Shown: positions 18,677-27,870 of the stretch, one piece after another
Position numbering within the stretch: position 1 is the first letter of the stretch
Layout: every line of letters starts with the position of its first letter
DNA from: Candidatus Pantoea soli
GTDB taxonomy: Bacteria; Pseudomonadota; Gammaproteobacteria; Enterobacterales; Enterobacteriaceae
Reading direction: 5' to 3'
DNA: 64,000 bases
NCBI RefSeq assembly: GCF_007833795.1
Contig: NZ_CP032702.1
Coordinates: 1,922,001-1,986,000, forward strand
Notes under the pieces: model-generated
Told to the model about the DNA's origin: nothing
Seen by the model: the letters and a program-made list of their open reading frames with translations, nothing else
Databases searched by the model: none
Made by a program: the position numbers and the translations under genes

Positions 18677-18767
18677 AAAAAAAAGCCCGCGCGAGGCGGG
18701 CAACATAATACTGGAAGCAATGTGAGCAATGTCGTGCTCTTCTCAGGCAGGGCTGCCGTCGAAGTGC
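18677..18767 (-). ncRNA. ryhB: RyhB iron-regulated small RNA
   Basis: The minus strand carries the conserved RyhB pairing core GCACGACATTGCTCACATTG followed by CTTCCAGTATTA, as in E. coli RyhB. A 5' hairpin (GGCAG/CTGCC) lies before the core, and a terminator GCCCGC-CTCGC-GCGGGC with eight T ends it. The predicted length is about 91 nt, against 90 in E. coli. RyhB acts with Hfq to silence iron-using protein mRNAs when iron is scarce. The 5' end is inferred from the promoter. No competing reading frame is present. Confidence 0.93.
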
Positions 18768-18775
18768 AAAGTAAT

Positions 18776-18794
18776 AATAATCATTCTTATTATC
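18776..18794 (-). promoter_or_regulatory. Fur box over the ryhB promoter
   Basis: On the minus strand GATAATAAGAATGATTATT matches the 19-bp Fur consensus at 15 of 19 positions. It overlaps the likely -10 (TATTAT) and follows a -35-like TTTACA with 17-18 base spacing, so Fur-Fe2+ would block ryhB transcription. Confidence 0.88.
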
Positions 18795-18954
18795 ATCTGT
18801 AAAGTAACAAATGATAATTTTTCTCATTCCCGCACAATGTCTGGGGCTGCCTGACCCGTGCCGCGCTTAAAAAGCCAGCGGTGACGTCATGAATTTGGGG
18901 AGTGCGCGCCCTTTGCGATACACTCACGCTATTGCCTCAGAATCGTTGAGTTCT

Positions 18955-20577
18955 ATGCCCAGATTAATCCCTTCGCTGCTGCTTGCCCTCAGCGTGTTAA
19001 GCGCCTCTGCGCTTGCTGCGCCGGTACAGGATATCCGCCAGAGCGGCTTTGTTTATTGCGTTAATGGCACGGTAAATACCTTCAATCCGCAGATGGTCAG
19101 TAGCGGGCTGGTGGTCGATACCCTTGCGGCCCAGCTGTACGATCGCCTGCTGGATGTGGATCCCTATACCTACCGGCTGGTTCCAGACCTGGCGCAGAGC
19201 TGGGAAGTGCGCGATAACGGCGCCACCTACCGCTTCCATCTGCGCAAAGATGTGGCGTTTCAGCACACTAACTGGTTTACCCCGACACGCAACATGAATG
19301 CGGACGATGTGGTGTTCAGCTTTGCCCGCATGTTTGACCGTCAGCATCCCTGGCACAACGTTAATGGCGGCAGCTATCCCTATTTCGACAGCCTGCAGTT
19401 TGTTGATTCGGTGCAAAGCGTTAAGAAGCTGGATAACGCGACGGTAGAGATACGCCTGAACAGCCCGGATGCGTCTTTCCTGTGGCACATCGCGACCCAC
19501 TACGCGCCGGTGCTGTCGCAGGAGTACGCCAGCCAGCTGAGTGCCCGCGGCCAGCAGGAGCAGCTGGATCGCAATCCGGTGGGCACCGGGCCGTTCCAGC
19601 TCAGCGAATACCGCACCGGCCAGTATCTGCGCCTGGCACGTAATCCGCATTACTGGCGTGGCGTGCCGCGACTGCAGCAGGTGGTGATTGACCTGGGCGT
19701 CGGCGGTACCGGGCGCCTGTCCAAGCTGCTGACCGGTGAATGCGATGTGCTGGCCTATCCGGCCGCCAGCCAGCTGAGCATTCTGCGTGACGACCCGCGC
19801 CTGCGGATGACGCTGCGCCCCGGGATGAATATTGCCTATCTGGCGTTTAACACCCGCAAAGCCCCGCTGGACCGTCCGGAAGTGCGGCATGCGCTGGCGC
19901 TGGCCATTAACAACGAGCGCCTGATGGAGTCGATCTATTACGGCACCGCTGAGACCGCAGCCTCTATTCTGCCGCGCGCGTCCTGGGCTTACGATAACGA
20001 CGCGCGCGTAACCGAATACAATCCGGATAAAGCACGCGAAGCCCTGAAAGCGCTCGGCATTGAGGATTTGCATCTGCGTCTGGTGGTGCCGACCACCTCA
20101 ATGTCCTGGAACCCCAGCCCGCTGAAAACCGCCGAGCTGCTGCAGGCGGATCTGGCGCAGGTGGGCGTGCGCGTCACCATTATTCCGGTGGAAGGCCGTT
20201 TTCAGGAGGCACAGCTGATGGCAATGAATCACGACTTAACGCTGACCGGCTGGGCCACTGACAGCAACGATCCCGACAGTTTCTTCCGTCCGCTGCTGAG
20301 CTGTGCGGCCATTCGCTCGCAGACCAACTATGCACACTGGTGCTCGCCGTCCTTTGATGAGGCGCTGCAGCGCGCCCTGCTGTCGCAGCAGCTGTCAGCG
20401 CGAATCGACAGCTATGACCGCGCCCAGCAGATTCTGGCGCAGGAGCTGCCGGTGCTGCCGCTGGCTTCATCCCTGCGTCTGCAGGCCTATCGCCACGATA
20501 TCAAAGGCCTGGTGCTGAGTCCGTTTGGTAATGCCTCGTTTGCCGGCGTTTACCGCGACGATCGCACCGAGGAGTAA
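18955..20577 (+). CDS. sapA: Peptide-transport periplasmic protein SapA
   Basis: SapA is the periplasmic solute-binding component of the SapABCDF importer, linked to antimicrobial peptide resistance and, in E. coli, putrescine export. I chose the ATG at 18955, which gives a typical signal peptide ([20 protein letters not shown], cleavage after ALA) and 540 residues; an in-frame ATG 66 bases upstream would add a non-signal-like tail. Strong family segments are [34 protein letters not shown] and [13 protein letters not shown]. It is first of five coupled genes. Confidence 0.95.
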   Translation: MPRLIPSLLLALSVLSASALAAPVQDIRQSGFVYCVNGTVNTFNPQMVSSGLVVDTLAAQLYDRLLDVDPYTYRLVPDLAQSWEVRDNGATYRFHLRKDVAFQHTNWFTPTRNMNADDVVFSFARMFDRQHPWHNVNGGSYPYFDSLQFVDSVQSVKKLDNATVEIRLNSPDASFLWHIATHYAPVLSQEYASQLSARGQQEQLDRNPVGTGPFQLSEYRTGQYLRLARNPHYWRGVPRLQQVVIDLGVGGTGRLSKLLTGECDVLAYPAASQLSILRDDPRLRMTLRPGMNIAYLAFNTRKAPLDRPEVRHALALAINNERLMESIYYGTAETAASILPRASWAYDNDARVTEYNPDKAREALKALGIEDLHLRLVVPTTSMSWNPSPLKTAELLQADLAQVGVRVTIIPVEGRFQEAQLMAMNHDLTLTGWATDSNDPDSFFRPLLSCAAIRSQTNYAHWCSPSFDEALQRALLSQQLSARIDSYDRAQQILAQELPVLPLASSLRLQAYRHDIKGLVLSPFGNASFAGVYRDDRTEE

Positions 20578-20579
20578 GC

Positions 20580-21545
20580 ATGATTATCTATCTTTTACGC
20601 CGTCTGTTACTGCTGATCATCACCCTGTTTTTACTGTCGCTGGTGAGCTTCAGCCTGAGCTACTTCACACCGAATGCGCCGCTGGAAGGGGCGTCACTGT
20701 TTGATGCCTGGTGGTTCTGGTTTTCCGGCCTGCTGCAGTTTGATTTTGGCGTCTCCAGCACCAATGGTCAGTCGATTGATGTGCAGCTGCGTGAGGTGTT
20801 CCCCGCGACGCTGGAGCTGTGCGTCCTGGCGTTTACGCTGGCGCTGCTGGTGGGGATTCCGCTGGGCATTACGGCGGGCGTGATGCGTAAAAAGTGGCAG
20901 GATAAAGCCATCAGCGCGCTGGCGCTGCTGGGATTTTCCATGCCGGTGTTCTGGCTGGCGCTGCTGTTTACCCTGTTTTTCTCGCTGACGCTGGGCTGGC
21001 TGCCGGTCTCAGGCCGTTTTGACCTGCTCTATCCGGTGCAGAATGTGACCGGATTTGCGCTGATTGATGCCTGGCTGAGCCCGTCACCATGGCGACACGA
21101 AATGCTGCTGAGCGCCCTGTCTCACCTGATTTTGCCGGTGCTGGTGCTGGCGGTGGCGCCCACCACCGAAGTGATTCGCCTGCTGCGCAGCAGCACCAGC
21201 GAAGTGATGGACAAAAATTATGTTAAGGCGGCGGCGACGCGCGGTCTGTCGCGCTTTACGGTGATTCGCCGTCACGTGCTGCATAACGCGCTGCCGCCGG
21301 TGATTCCGCGTCTGGGCCTGCAGTTTTCTACCATGCTGACGCTGGCGATGATCACCGAAGTGGTGTTCAACTGGCCCGGCCTCGGCCGCTGGCTGATTAA
21401 TGCTATCCGTCAGCAGGATTATGCGGCCATTTCCGCCGGCGTGATGGTGGTGGGCGGGCTGGTGATTCTGGTCAGCGTCCTGTCGGATATTCTCGGTGCG
21501 GCACTCAATCCGCTGAAACACAAGGAATGGTATGCCCTTCGATAA
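20580..21545 (+). CDS. sapB: Peptide ABC transporter permease SapB
   Basis: This 321-residue DppB/OppB-type inner-membrane permease has six predicted membrane helices and the ATPase-contact EAA region near residue 217 ([19 protein letters not shown]). It starts 2 bases after sapA and overlaps sapC by 14 bases. It forms the channel with SapC. Confidence 0.96.
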   Translation: MIIYLLRRLLLLIITLFLLSLVSFSLSYFTPNAPLEGASLFDAWWFWFSGLLQFDFGVSSTNGQSIDVQLREVFPATLELCVLAFTLALLVGIPLGITAGVMRKKWQDKAISALALLGFSMPVFWLALLFTLFFSLTLGWLPVSGRFDLLYPVQNVTGFALIDAWLSPSPWRHEMLLSALSHLILPVLVLAVAPTTEVIRLLRSSTSEVMDKNYVKAAATRGLSRFTVIRRHVLHNALPPVIPRLGLQFSTMLTLAMITEVVFNWPGLGRWLINAIRQQDYAAISAGVMVVGGLVILVSVLSDILGAALNPLKHKEWYALR

Positions 21546-22422
21546 CGTGTACGCTGAAAAGCGCCTGCCGGGCGCCTTTCGCCTGAGCTGGCAGCGGTTT
21601 TATCATGATACCAGCGCCATGATTGGCCTGTATGGCTTTGCCGTTCTGCTGTTTCTCTGCCTGTTTGGCCATTTGCTGGCGCCTTATGGCATCGATCAGC
21701 AGTTCCTTGGCTATCAGTTGCTGCCGCCGTCCTGGTCGCGCTACGGCGATGTGTCGTTTTTCCTCGGTACAGACGATTTAGGCCGCGATGTGTTAAGTCG
21801 CCTGCTGAGCGGCGTGGCGCCGACCGTCGGGTCTGCCCTGCTGGTGACAGTGCTGGCAGCGCTGTGCGCGCTGGTGCTCGGCGTGCTGGCCGGCATTACC
21901 CGCGGCGTGCGTTCAGCGGTCATGAACCACGTGCTGGATACGCTGCTGTCAATTCCGTCTCTGCTGCTGGCCATTATGGTGGTGGCGTTTCTTGGTCCGC
22001 GTCTGGAGCACGCCATGCTGGCTGTGCTGCTGGCGCTGATCCCCCGTCTGGTTCGCGAAATTTATACCGCCGTGCACGACGAGATGGAGAAAGAGTATGT
22101 TGTCGCGCTGCGCCTGGACGGGGCGCGTAATCTGAACATTTTATGGAACGCGGTGCTGCCAAACGTGCTGCCGCTGCTGGTCAGCGAGTTTACCCGCTCG
22201 CTGTCAATGGCCATTCTGGATATTGCCGCACTGGGGTTTCTCGATCTCGGTGCCCAGCTGCCCTCACCGGAATGGGGCGCGATGCTGGGCGATGCGCTGG
22301 AACTGATCTACGTAGCGCCCTGGACCGTCATGCTGCCGGGTGTGGCGTTGATGGTCAGCGTATTGATTATTAATCTGCTGGGTGACGGCGTGCGTCGCGC
22401 AGTAGAAGCGGGAGCTGAGTAA
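21532..22422 (+). CDS. sapC: Peptide ABC transporter permease SapC
   Basis: This 296-residue DppC/OppC-type permease is the partner of SapB. The N-terminal cytoplasmic segment precedes the first helix near residue 30, the [16 protein letters not shown] motif typical of OppC proteins is near 82, and the EAA region [20 protein letters not shown] is near 188. Its start lies inside sapB and its stop overlaps the sapD start (TAATG). Confidence 0.96.
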   Translation: MPFDNVYAEKRLPGAFRLSWQRFYHDTSAMIGLYGFAVLLFLCLFGHLLAPYGIDQQFLGYQLLPPSWSRYGDVSFFLGTDDLGRDVLSRLLSGVAPTVGSALLVTVLAALCALVLGVLAGITRGVRSAVMNHVLDTLLSIPSLLLAIMVVAFLGPRLEHAMLAVLLALIPRLVREIYTAVHDEMEKEYVVALRLDGARNLNILWNAVLPNVLPLLVSEFTRSLSMAILDIAALGFLDLGAQLPSPEWGAMLGDALELIYVAPWTVMLPGVALMVSVLIINLLGDGVRRAVEAGAE

Positions 22423-23414
22423 TGCCGCTATTAGATATTCGTAATCTCACTATTGAGTTCATGACCGCTGAAGGGCCGGTGAAAGCGGTTGATCGCATCA
22501 ACCTGACGCTCAGCGAAGGGGAAGTGCGCGGTCTGGTGGGAGAATCCGGCTCCGGTAAAAGTCTGGTGGCCAAAGCGATTTGCGGCGTGACAAAAGATAA
22601 CTGGCGTGTCACCGCGGATCGCATGGTGTTTGATGATATCGATCTGCTGCGCCTTTCACCGCGCGAGCGCCGCCGCATCGTGGGTCATAACGTGTCAATG
22701 ATTTTTCAGGAGCCGCAATCCTGTCTGGATCCGTCAGAAAGTATCGGGCGTCAGCTGATGCAGGCGATCCCGCGCTGGACGTTCAAAGGCCGCTGGTATC
22801 AGCGTCTGTGGTTCTGGCGCAAGGCGCGGGCGATTGAGCTGCTGCATCGCGTGGGCATTAAAGATCACAAAGACATTATGCGCAGCTTTCCCTATGAGCT
22901 GACGGAAGGCGAATGCCAGAAAGCGATGATTGCCATTGCACTGGCAAACCAGCCGCGGTTGCTGATTGCAGATGAACCCACCAATGCGATGGAGCCCACC
23001 ACTCAGGCACAGATTTTTCGTCTGCTGAGCCGCCTGAACCAGAACAACAACACCACGATTCTGCTGATCAGCCACGATCTGCGCACCATGAGCCAGTGGG
23101 CCGATCGGATTAACGTAATGTACTGCGGCCAGACGGTGGAAACCGCGCAGAGTGAGGATTTGATGGAAACGCCCCATCATCCTTACACGCAGGCGCTGAT
23201 TCGCGCCATGCCCGATTTTGGCAGCGCGCTGCCGCACAAAAGCCGTCTTAACACCTTGTCCGGGGCGATTCCCTCGCTGGAACATCTGCCGATTGGTTGC
23301 CGGCTGGGACCGCGCTGCCCTTACGCCCAGCGCAAATGCGTGGAAACGCCGCGACTGAGCGGCAATAAAGCGCATCTGTTTGCCTGTCACTTCCCGCTGA
23401 ACATGGAGAGCTGA
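22422..23414 (+). CDS. sapD: Peptide ABC transporter ATPase SapD
   Basis: This 330-residue OppD-type ATPase has Walker A GESGSGKS near residue 40 and Walker [13 protein letters not shown] near 184. The ABC signature is altered to [10 protein letters not shown], as in E. coli SapD, and the C-terminal oligopeptide-transporter cysteine cluster ([11 protein letters not shown]) is present. SapD was also identified as TrkE, an ATP-binding factor needed for Trk potassium uptake. Its stop overlaps the sapF start. Confidence 0.96.
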   Translation: MPLLDIRNLTIEFMTAEGPVKAVDRINLTLSEGEVRGLVGESGSGKSLVAKAICGVTKDNWRVTADRMVFDDIDLLRLSPRERRRIVGHNVSMIFQEPQSCLDPSESIGRQLMQAIPRWTFKGRWYQRLWFWRKARAIELLHRVGIKDHKDIMRSFPYELTEGECQKAMIAIALANQPRLLIADEPTNAMEPTTQAQIFRLLSRLNQNNNTTILLISHDLRTMSQWADRINVMYCGQTVETAQSEDLMETPHHPYTQALIRAMPDFGSALPHKSRLNTLSGAIPSLEHLPIGCRLGPRCPYAQRKCVETPRLSGNKAHLFACHFPLNMES

Positions 23415-24220
23415 TGATGGAGACCCTGCTGGAGGTGCGTAACCTGAGCAAGACTTACCGCTACCGCACCGGGCTGTTTCGACGTCAGCACGTCGAGGCG
23501 GTGAAAAACGTCAGTTTTACCCTGCGGGAAAAGCAGACGCTGGCGATTATCGGTGAGAACGGTTCGGGTAAATCGACGCTGGCAAAGATGCTGAGTGGCA
23601 TGGTTGCGCCAACCGAAGGTGAGATGCTGATTGACGATCACCCGCTTACCTATGGTGATTACGGCTATCGCAGCCAGCGTATCCGGATGATTTTTCAGGA
23701 TCCCTCTACCTCGCTAAATCCCCGGCAGCGCGTCAGTCAGATTCTGGACTTTCCGCTGCGCCTGAACACCGATTTAGACGACGCAGCGCGGGAAAAACGC
23801 ATTATCGGCACGCTGCGGCAGGTGGGGTTGCTGCGCGATCACGCCGGTTACTATCCGCACATGCTGGCGCCGGGGCAGAAGCAGCGTCTGGCGCTGGCGC
23901 GCGCGCTGATTTTACAGCCAAAAGTAATTGTTGCCGATGAAGCACTGGCGTCGCTGGATATGACCATGCGTTCGCAGCTGGTTAACCTGATGCTGGAGCT
24001 GCAGGAGAAACATGGCATCGCCTATATTTATGTGACGCAGCATCTCGGCATGATGAAGCACATCAGCGATCAGGTGCTGGTGATGCACCAAGGCGAAGTG
24101 GTGGAACGTGGCGGCACGGCGGATGTGCTGGCTTCCCCGCTGCATGACCTGACGAAGCGCCTGATCGCCAGCCATTTTGGCGAAGCGCTGACCGCCGAAG
24201 CGTGGCGGCTTGAACGCTGA
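23414..24220 (+). CDS. sapF: Peptide ABC transporter ATPase SapF
   Basis: This 268-residue OppF-type ATPase closes the sap operon. Walker A GENGSGKST is near residue 46 and Walker B VIVADEALASLD near 172; the signature reads LAPGQKQRL instead of LSGGQ, the same departure as in E. coli SapF. The start overlaps the sapD stop as TGATG. A short GCACCGC/GCGGTGC hairpin at 24226-24250 follows but has no T-run, so some read-through toward fabI is possible. Confidence 0.96.
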   Translation: MMETLLEVRNLSKTYRYRTGLFRRQHVEAVKNVSFTLREKQTLAIIGENGSGKSTLAKMLSGMVAPTEGEMLIDDHPLTYGDYGYRSQRIRMIFQDPSTSLNPRQRVSQILDFPLRLNTDLDDAAREKRIIGTLRQVGLLRDHAGYYPHMLAPGQKQRLALARALILQPKVIVADEALASLDMTMRSQLVNLMLELQEKHGIAYIYVTQHLGMMKHISDQVLVMHQGEVVERGGTADVLASPLHDLTKRLIASHFGEALTAEAWRLER

Positions 24221-24252
24221 GCAGATGCACCGCAGCGGAAAACGCGGTGCGA

Positions 24253-24283
24253 TTTACCGCATTTGACAGAGACGTGCTAGAAT
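24253..24283 (+). promoter_or_regulatory. Possible fabI promoter
   Basis: A -10 candidate TAGAAT (24278-24283) has -35-like TTTACC or TTACCG 18-19 bases upstream. A TTGACA nearby is only 9 bases from the -10 and cannot serve it. About 80 bases of leader precede fabI. Confidence 0.3.
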
Positions 24284-24361
24284 CCGCACGTCGATTAACG
24301 TCGGTCGCTTACTTTTTGAACATGGCGACCGCCAACAACAATGACCATAAGGATTACAGCT

Positions 24362-25150
24362 ATGGGTTTTCTTTCCGGTAAGCGCATTCTGATTACTGGC
24401 GTTGCCAGTAAACTTTCCATTGCCTACGGTATTGCGCAGGCGATGCACAAACAGGGCGCAGAACTGGCTTTCACCTACCAGAACGACAAACTGAAAGGTC
24501 GCGTGGAAGAGTTCGCTAAAGAACTGGGTTCAGACATTGTTCTGCCGTGCGATGTGGCAGAAGACGAGAGCATTACCGCCCTGTTCACTGAACTGGCAAA
24601 AACCTGGCCGAAATTTGACGGTTTCGTGCACTCCATCGGTTTCGCACCGGGCGATCAGCTGGATGGCGATTACGTCAACGCTGTAACCCGTGAAGGCTTT
24701 AAAATCGCTCACGACATCAGCGCATACAGCTTTGTCGCGATGGCGAAAGAGTGCCGTGCGATGCTGAACCCGAACTCTGCCCTGCTGACCCTGTCTTACC
24801 TGGGTGCAGAGCGCGCGATCCCGAACTACAACGTGATGGGTCTGGCTAAAGCGTCACTGGAAGCAAACGTGCGCTACATGGCAAACGCAATGGGTCCGGA
24901 AGGCACGCGCGTCAACGCCGTCTCTGCCGGTCCAATCCGTACGCTGGCGGCATCCGGCATTAAAGATTTCCGTAAGATGCTGGCACACTGCGAAGCCGTG
25001 ACCCCAATCCGTCGCACCGTGACCATCGAAGACGTGGGTAACTCTGCGGCCTTCCTGTGCTCTGACCTGGCGGGTGGTATCACCGGTGAAGTGGTACACG
25101 TTGATGGCGGTTTCAGCATTGCCGCAATGAACGAGCTGGAACTGAAGTAA
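24362..25150 (+). CDS. fabI: Enoyl-ACP reductase FabI (NADH)
   Basis: FabI reduces trans-2-enoyl-ACP in the last step of each fatty acid elongation round and is the target of triclosan-type inhibitors. The 262 residues equal the E. coli length. The cofactor loop [11 protein letters not shown] is near residue 13, and the catalytic tyrosines and lysine are in [20 protein letters not shown] near 145-165. The start with ATAAGGA upstream gives the canonical [10 protein letters not shown]; an in-frame ATG 21 bases earlier is unlikely. Confidence 0.98.
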   Translation: MGFLSGKRILITGVASKLSIAYGIAQAMHKQGAELAFTYQNDKLKGRVEEFAKELGSDIVLPCDVAEDESITALFTELAKTWPKFDGFVHSIGFAPGDQLDGDYVNAVTREGFKIAHDISAYSFVAMAKECRAMLNPNSALLTLSYLGAERAIPNYNVMGLAKASLEANVRYMANAMGPEGTRVNAVSAGPIRTLAASGIKDFRKMLAHCEAVTPIRRTVTIEDVGNSAAFLCSDLAGGITGEVVHVDGGFSIAAMNELELK

Positions 25151-25171
25151 TATTTTCAGGGCGATCGCCCC

Positions 25172-25198
25172 GGGCGCACTGCGGTGCGCCCTTTCTCT
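25172..25198 (+). terminator. fabI terminator
   Basis: GGGCGCAC/GTGCGCCC arms with a 4-base loop are followed by TTTCTCT, 21 bases after the fabI stop. Confidence 0.75.
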
Positions 25199-25264
25199 GC
25201 GCTTCCCGTCATGCTTCACGCCCTTCTCTGATTAATTTTCCAACGCTTCGTATTCACACCCTGT

Positions 25265-25370
25265 CGTGAAAGGTCACGGGGCTTGCTGCACCGGCATAAA
25301 CCCCTCCCTGGGGCCTGCCGCCGCGCCTTCCCTGGCGCGGAGGCTGCTGCAAGCCCCGTGACCTTCCACG
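25265..25370. repeat. Large palindromic element with two inner hairpins (element A)
   Basis: Two 22-base outer arms (25265-25286 and 25349-25370), core AAGGTCACGGGGCTTGC, pair with one mismatch. Inside are CCCC-TCCCT-GGGG (25301-25313) and CCGCGCC-TTCCCT-GGCGCGG (25321-25340). The folded form would be a junction with two short arms, each capped by TCCCT. It contains no reading frame of note. It looks like a non-coding repeat of the REP/MITE kind; I cannot name the family. Confidence 0.75.
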
Positions 25371-25429
25371 CCTTAAGGGCTTCTTCATCGCCGCAAGCAA
25401 CCGTTACAGCAGCACCGTGCCGGTAGGAA

Positions 25430-25533
25430 GACGCGTGGCTAAGCTAAGCCGGACGTCACGCGGCAGGGATGCCGCGTGCCGAGGCCTGCAGGGATGCGGG
25501 TGTTGCCGTTCCGGGCGTGCTCAGCCACGCGTC
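25430..25533. repeat. Second palindromic element, opposite loop orientation (element B)
   Basis: Outer arms of 15 bases (25430-25444 and 25519-25533, core GACGCGTGGCT) pair with one mismatch. Inner hairpins are CACGCGGC-AGGGAT-GCCGCGTG (25457-25478) and CCTGCA-GGGA-TGCGGG (25485-25500). Its loops read AGGGA on the plus strand, the complement of the TCCCT loops of element A, so it appears to be the same type of element in reverse orientation 60 bases away. Confidence 0.7.
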
Positions 25534-25785
25534 TGACTGAATCGGACACTGGCAGCGATAAAGGCATTGAGTAAGGCCATGCAGCTGCAGATAAGTCAGT
25601 TGTTATTTTTCCATACCCGACCGCGGTCAATCAGATTTGCTTATACCCGCCCGCTATTAATTATTCCGCATCAGTCTTTTGCCAGAATGAGGGGTTCAGC
25701 GACGATAAGCTTGCCCGTGAATGACGATGCGCTTTTCAGAATTGCCCGTCGTGCATTCAGTCCGAATTTTGCGCAAGGAATGACC

Positions 25786-26907
25786 ATGGAACAACGCCGT
25801 TCTCCCGGCCATGACCACTGGTTTTATGAAAGCCAGACTCGTCCGCACACCTCTGCCGCTGCACCGCTGGTGCCTGAAGCCGCCCATATTCACGATCGCT
25901 TTCTGCTTGGCCTGCAACAGGAAGCAACCACGCTGCAGCCGCTGCTGCAACAGTTCCAGCCGGTCCTGCTGGCCGCGCGCGATCTGAGCCAGATCCTGCT
26001 GCCCGACGCGGTGCAAACTTCACTGACGCATACGCTGACGCTCTACGATCGCCTCAGCACTGCCCTGACCGTAGCGCAGGTCGCGGGCATTCAGCGTCTG
26101 TGTAACCACTATTCGGCACGCCTGAATCCGTTGCCAGGCCCGGACTCCTCACGTGAAAGCAACAACCGCCTGACGCAAATTACTCAGTACGCCCGCCAGC
26201 TGGCGATGCAGCCTGAACTCATTACCCGCAACAGCATCCGCGCGCTGGATGACGTCGGCCTGACGGAACCGGATATCGTCACGCTTAACCAGCTGGTCGG
26301 CTTTATCAGCTATCAGGCGCGCGTGGTGGCGGGTCTGCAGGCGATGATGGGAGTGCCGGTCCGCTGGATCCCGGGCGTCACGCCGCCGCCGGATGCCAGC
26401 CCGGATGCGTTGCGCTGCGAAGAAACATGGCAGCATGCTCTGAAACCGGTCGAGCTGCGCTATGCCAGTGCCGATCAGCTGGCTGCCATCACCTATTGCC
26501 AGGGGATTCACGGGCTGGATGACGCCATGTGGCTGCTGGTGCATGACGCGCGGGTGCTCTACGGCTGGGCAACGCTTGGCCAGCGCCTTGAGGAGCACTA
26601 CACGGCGGATGAAACGCTGGCACAGGCGGTCAGCGCCCGTTTGCTGGGCTGCCGCCTGCGCTTCAGCCGCCTTGCAGAACACTGGCAGGAACCGTTATTG
26701 CAGGCGGTTGACGACCTCTGCGAACAGCAACCGGTAGTGGCGATCGCGGCGCAGCTGACGCGCATGCCGGACCGTTTCAGCGCGGCGCATCTGCAGCCGC
26801 TGCTGAATGACGGCTGGCCGCACGCGCGCCTGTTCACGCTGGTACAGGCGGTGGCGTTTGCCAGCTGGCAGGATCGGCTGCTGATGGCGCTGGGGGAGAC
26901 GCGTTAA
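25786..26907 (+). CDS. yciW: YciW, CMD-domain protein
   Basis: This 373-residue protein is related to carboxymuconolactone decarboxylase/AhpD-fold proteins and is located after fabI as in E. coli. In E. coli yciW belongs to the CysB regulon and has been linked to cysteine and methionine metabolism; its reaction is not settled. The ATG at 25786 has AAGGA 6 bases upstream and gives MEQRRSPGHDHWFYESQ. The frame is open for 219 bases further upstream, but that part has no ribosome site and an atypical sequence. Confidence 0.85.
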   Translation: MEQRRSPGHDHWFYESQTRPHTSAAAPLVPEAAHIHDRFLLGLQQEATTLQPLLQQFQPVLLAARDLSQILLPDAVQTSLTHTLTLYDRLSTALTVAQVAGIQRLCNHYSARLNPLPGPDSSRESNNRLTQITQYARQLAMQPELITRNSIRALDDVGLTEPDIVTLNQLVGFISYQARVVAGLQAMMGVPVRWIPGVTPPPDASPDALRCEETWQHALKPVELRYASADQLAAITYCQGIHGLDDAMWLLVHDARVLYGWATLGQRLEEHYTADETLAQAVSARLLGCRLRFSRLAEHWQEPLLQAVDDLCEQQPVVAIAAQLTRMPDRFSAAHLQPLLNDGWPHARLFTLVQAVAFASWQDRLLMALGETR

Positions 26908-27785
26908 TCCGGCAAATGCCGCCGCGCCTCATCAAAGAAGTGCTGAGCCAGCGGCGATGCCCTGCCCGGCTCAGCGATCACCAGCGCCGCCTGGCGGCCC
27001 ATCGGCGCGATATCAATCGGCCGGCGCGCCAGGTTCTGCAGCATCTCCGGCAGCACGTGCCCGCAGGGCGCAACCATCACCCCCAGCCCCACCTGGGCGC
27101 TCTGCAGCAGTTGCATAATCGATGCGCTCTCAACGATCACGCGCGGCAGTATGCCGGTTTCCCGCAGCTGACCATCGAGATAGCGGCGGAAATAGCGCGT
27201 GGGCTCGGCCAGACACAGCGGCTGGCGGGCCAGCATCGTCAGCGAAACGCGCTGCTGCGCCAGTAAATCGGGAAAAGAGTCGGGATGAAACAGCGCTTCC
27301 ACGCCGCGATCTTTCAGCAGCGCGGTCTGAAAATGCAGTTCACGTAACGAGGTCAGTTCAAAAAAGCCAATGCCGCCATCCACGGTATGACTGTTCAGCG
27401 CCTCCAGCAGCTGGTCGGCGCTCATGGCTGAAACGCGGTAGTCTAACTGCGGATAGCGCGCTTCCACGGCCTTCAGCAGCGCCGGCAGCGCCACGCTGCA
27501 CTGCGGCATGACGCCCAGCCGCAGCGTGCCGTTCACGCCATGCTTCAGCGACTCCACTTCCAGCTTCAATCCCTGATACACCGAAACAATCTCGCGCGCC
27601 CAGGTCAGTACACGCTCCCCTTCCGGAGTAAAACCATCGAAGTTATTGCTGCGGTTAATCAGCGACAGTCCCAGCTCGCGCTCAAGATTCTTCAGCCGCA
27701 TTGAGAGCGTCGGCTGGCTGACAAAACTGGCTTCCGCCGCGCGCCCGAAATGGCGCTCACGCTCCAGATTGCAGAGGTAGATCAA
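26904..27785 (-). CDS. LysR-type transcriptional regulator, start codon unclear
   Basis: About 293 residues with an N-terminal winged helix-turn-helix (HFGRAAEASFVSQPTLSMRL) and a C-terminal LysR effector-binding domain (LRLGVMPQCSVALPALL onward). The TTG at 27783-27785 is the only usual start in the frame, but homologous N-termini (M-x-I-K-Q-L type) would begin 3-5 codons earlier, where only ATT (27794) and ATA (27800) occur before an in-frame TAG at 27834-27836. It follows the PTS gene by 85 bases on the same strand and may regulate it or the divergent ydeP. It is absent from this place in E. coli. Confidence 0.8.
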   Translation of the reverse strand: MIYLCNLERERHFGRAAEASFVSQPTLSMRLKNLERELGLSLINRSNNFDGFTPEGERVLTWAREIVSVYQGLKLEVESLKHGVNGTLRLGVMPQCSVALPALLKAVEARYPQLDYRVSAMSADQLLEALNSHTVDGGIGFFELTSLRELHFQTALLKDRGVEALFHPDSFPDLLAQQRVSLTMLARQPLCLAEPTRYFRRYLDGQLRETGILPRVIVESASIMQLLQSAQVGLGVMVAPCGHVLPEMLQNLARRPIDIAPMGRQAALVIAEPGRASPLAQHFFDEARRHLPD

Positions 27786-27870
27786 TTGCTTAATGTCTAT
27801 TTTTTCGCCCGCCCTTGGAGTAATACATCGCGGCTATGGTAACAAAAGCCACCGCCGGTAATCTCCTGTG

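Noticed and set aside
24263..24268. TTGACA as the fabI -35
   Set aside because: It is only 9 bases from the nearest -10-like sequence, too close for sigma70.
25567..25785. Upstream extension of yciW by 73 codons
   Set aside because: No ribosome site and a composition unlike the protein; the ATG at 25786 has a good site and the E. coli-like N-terminus.
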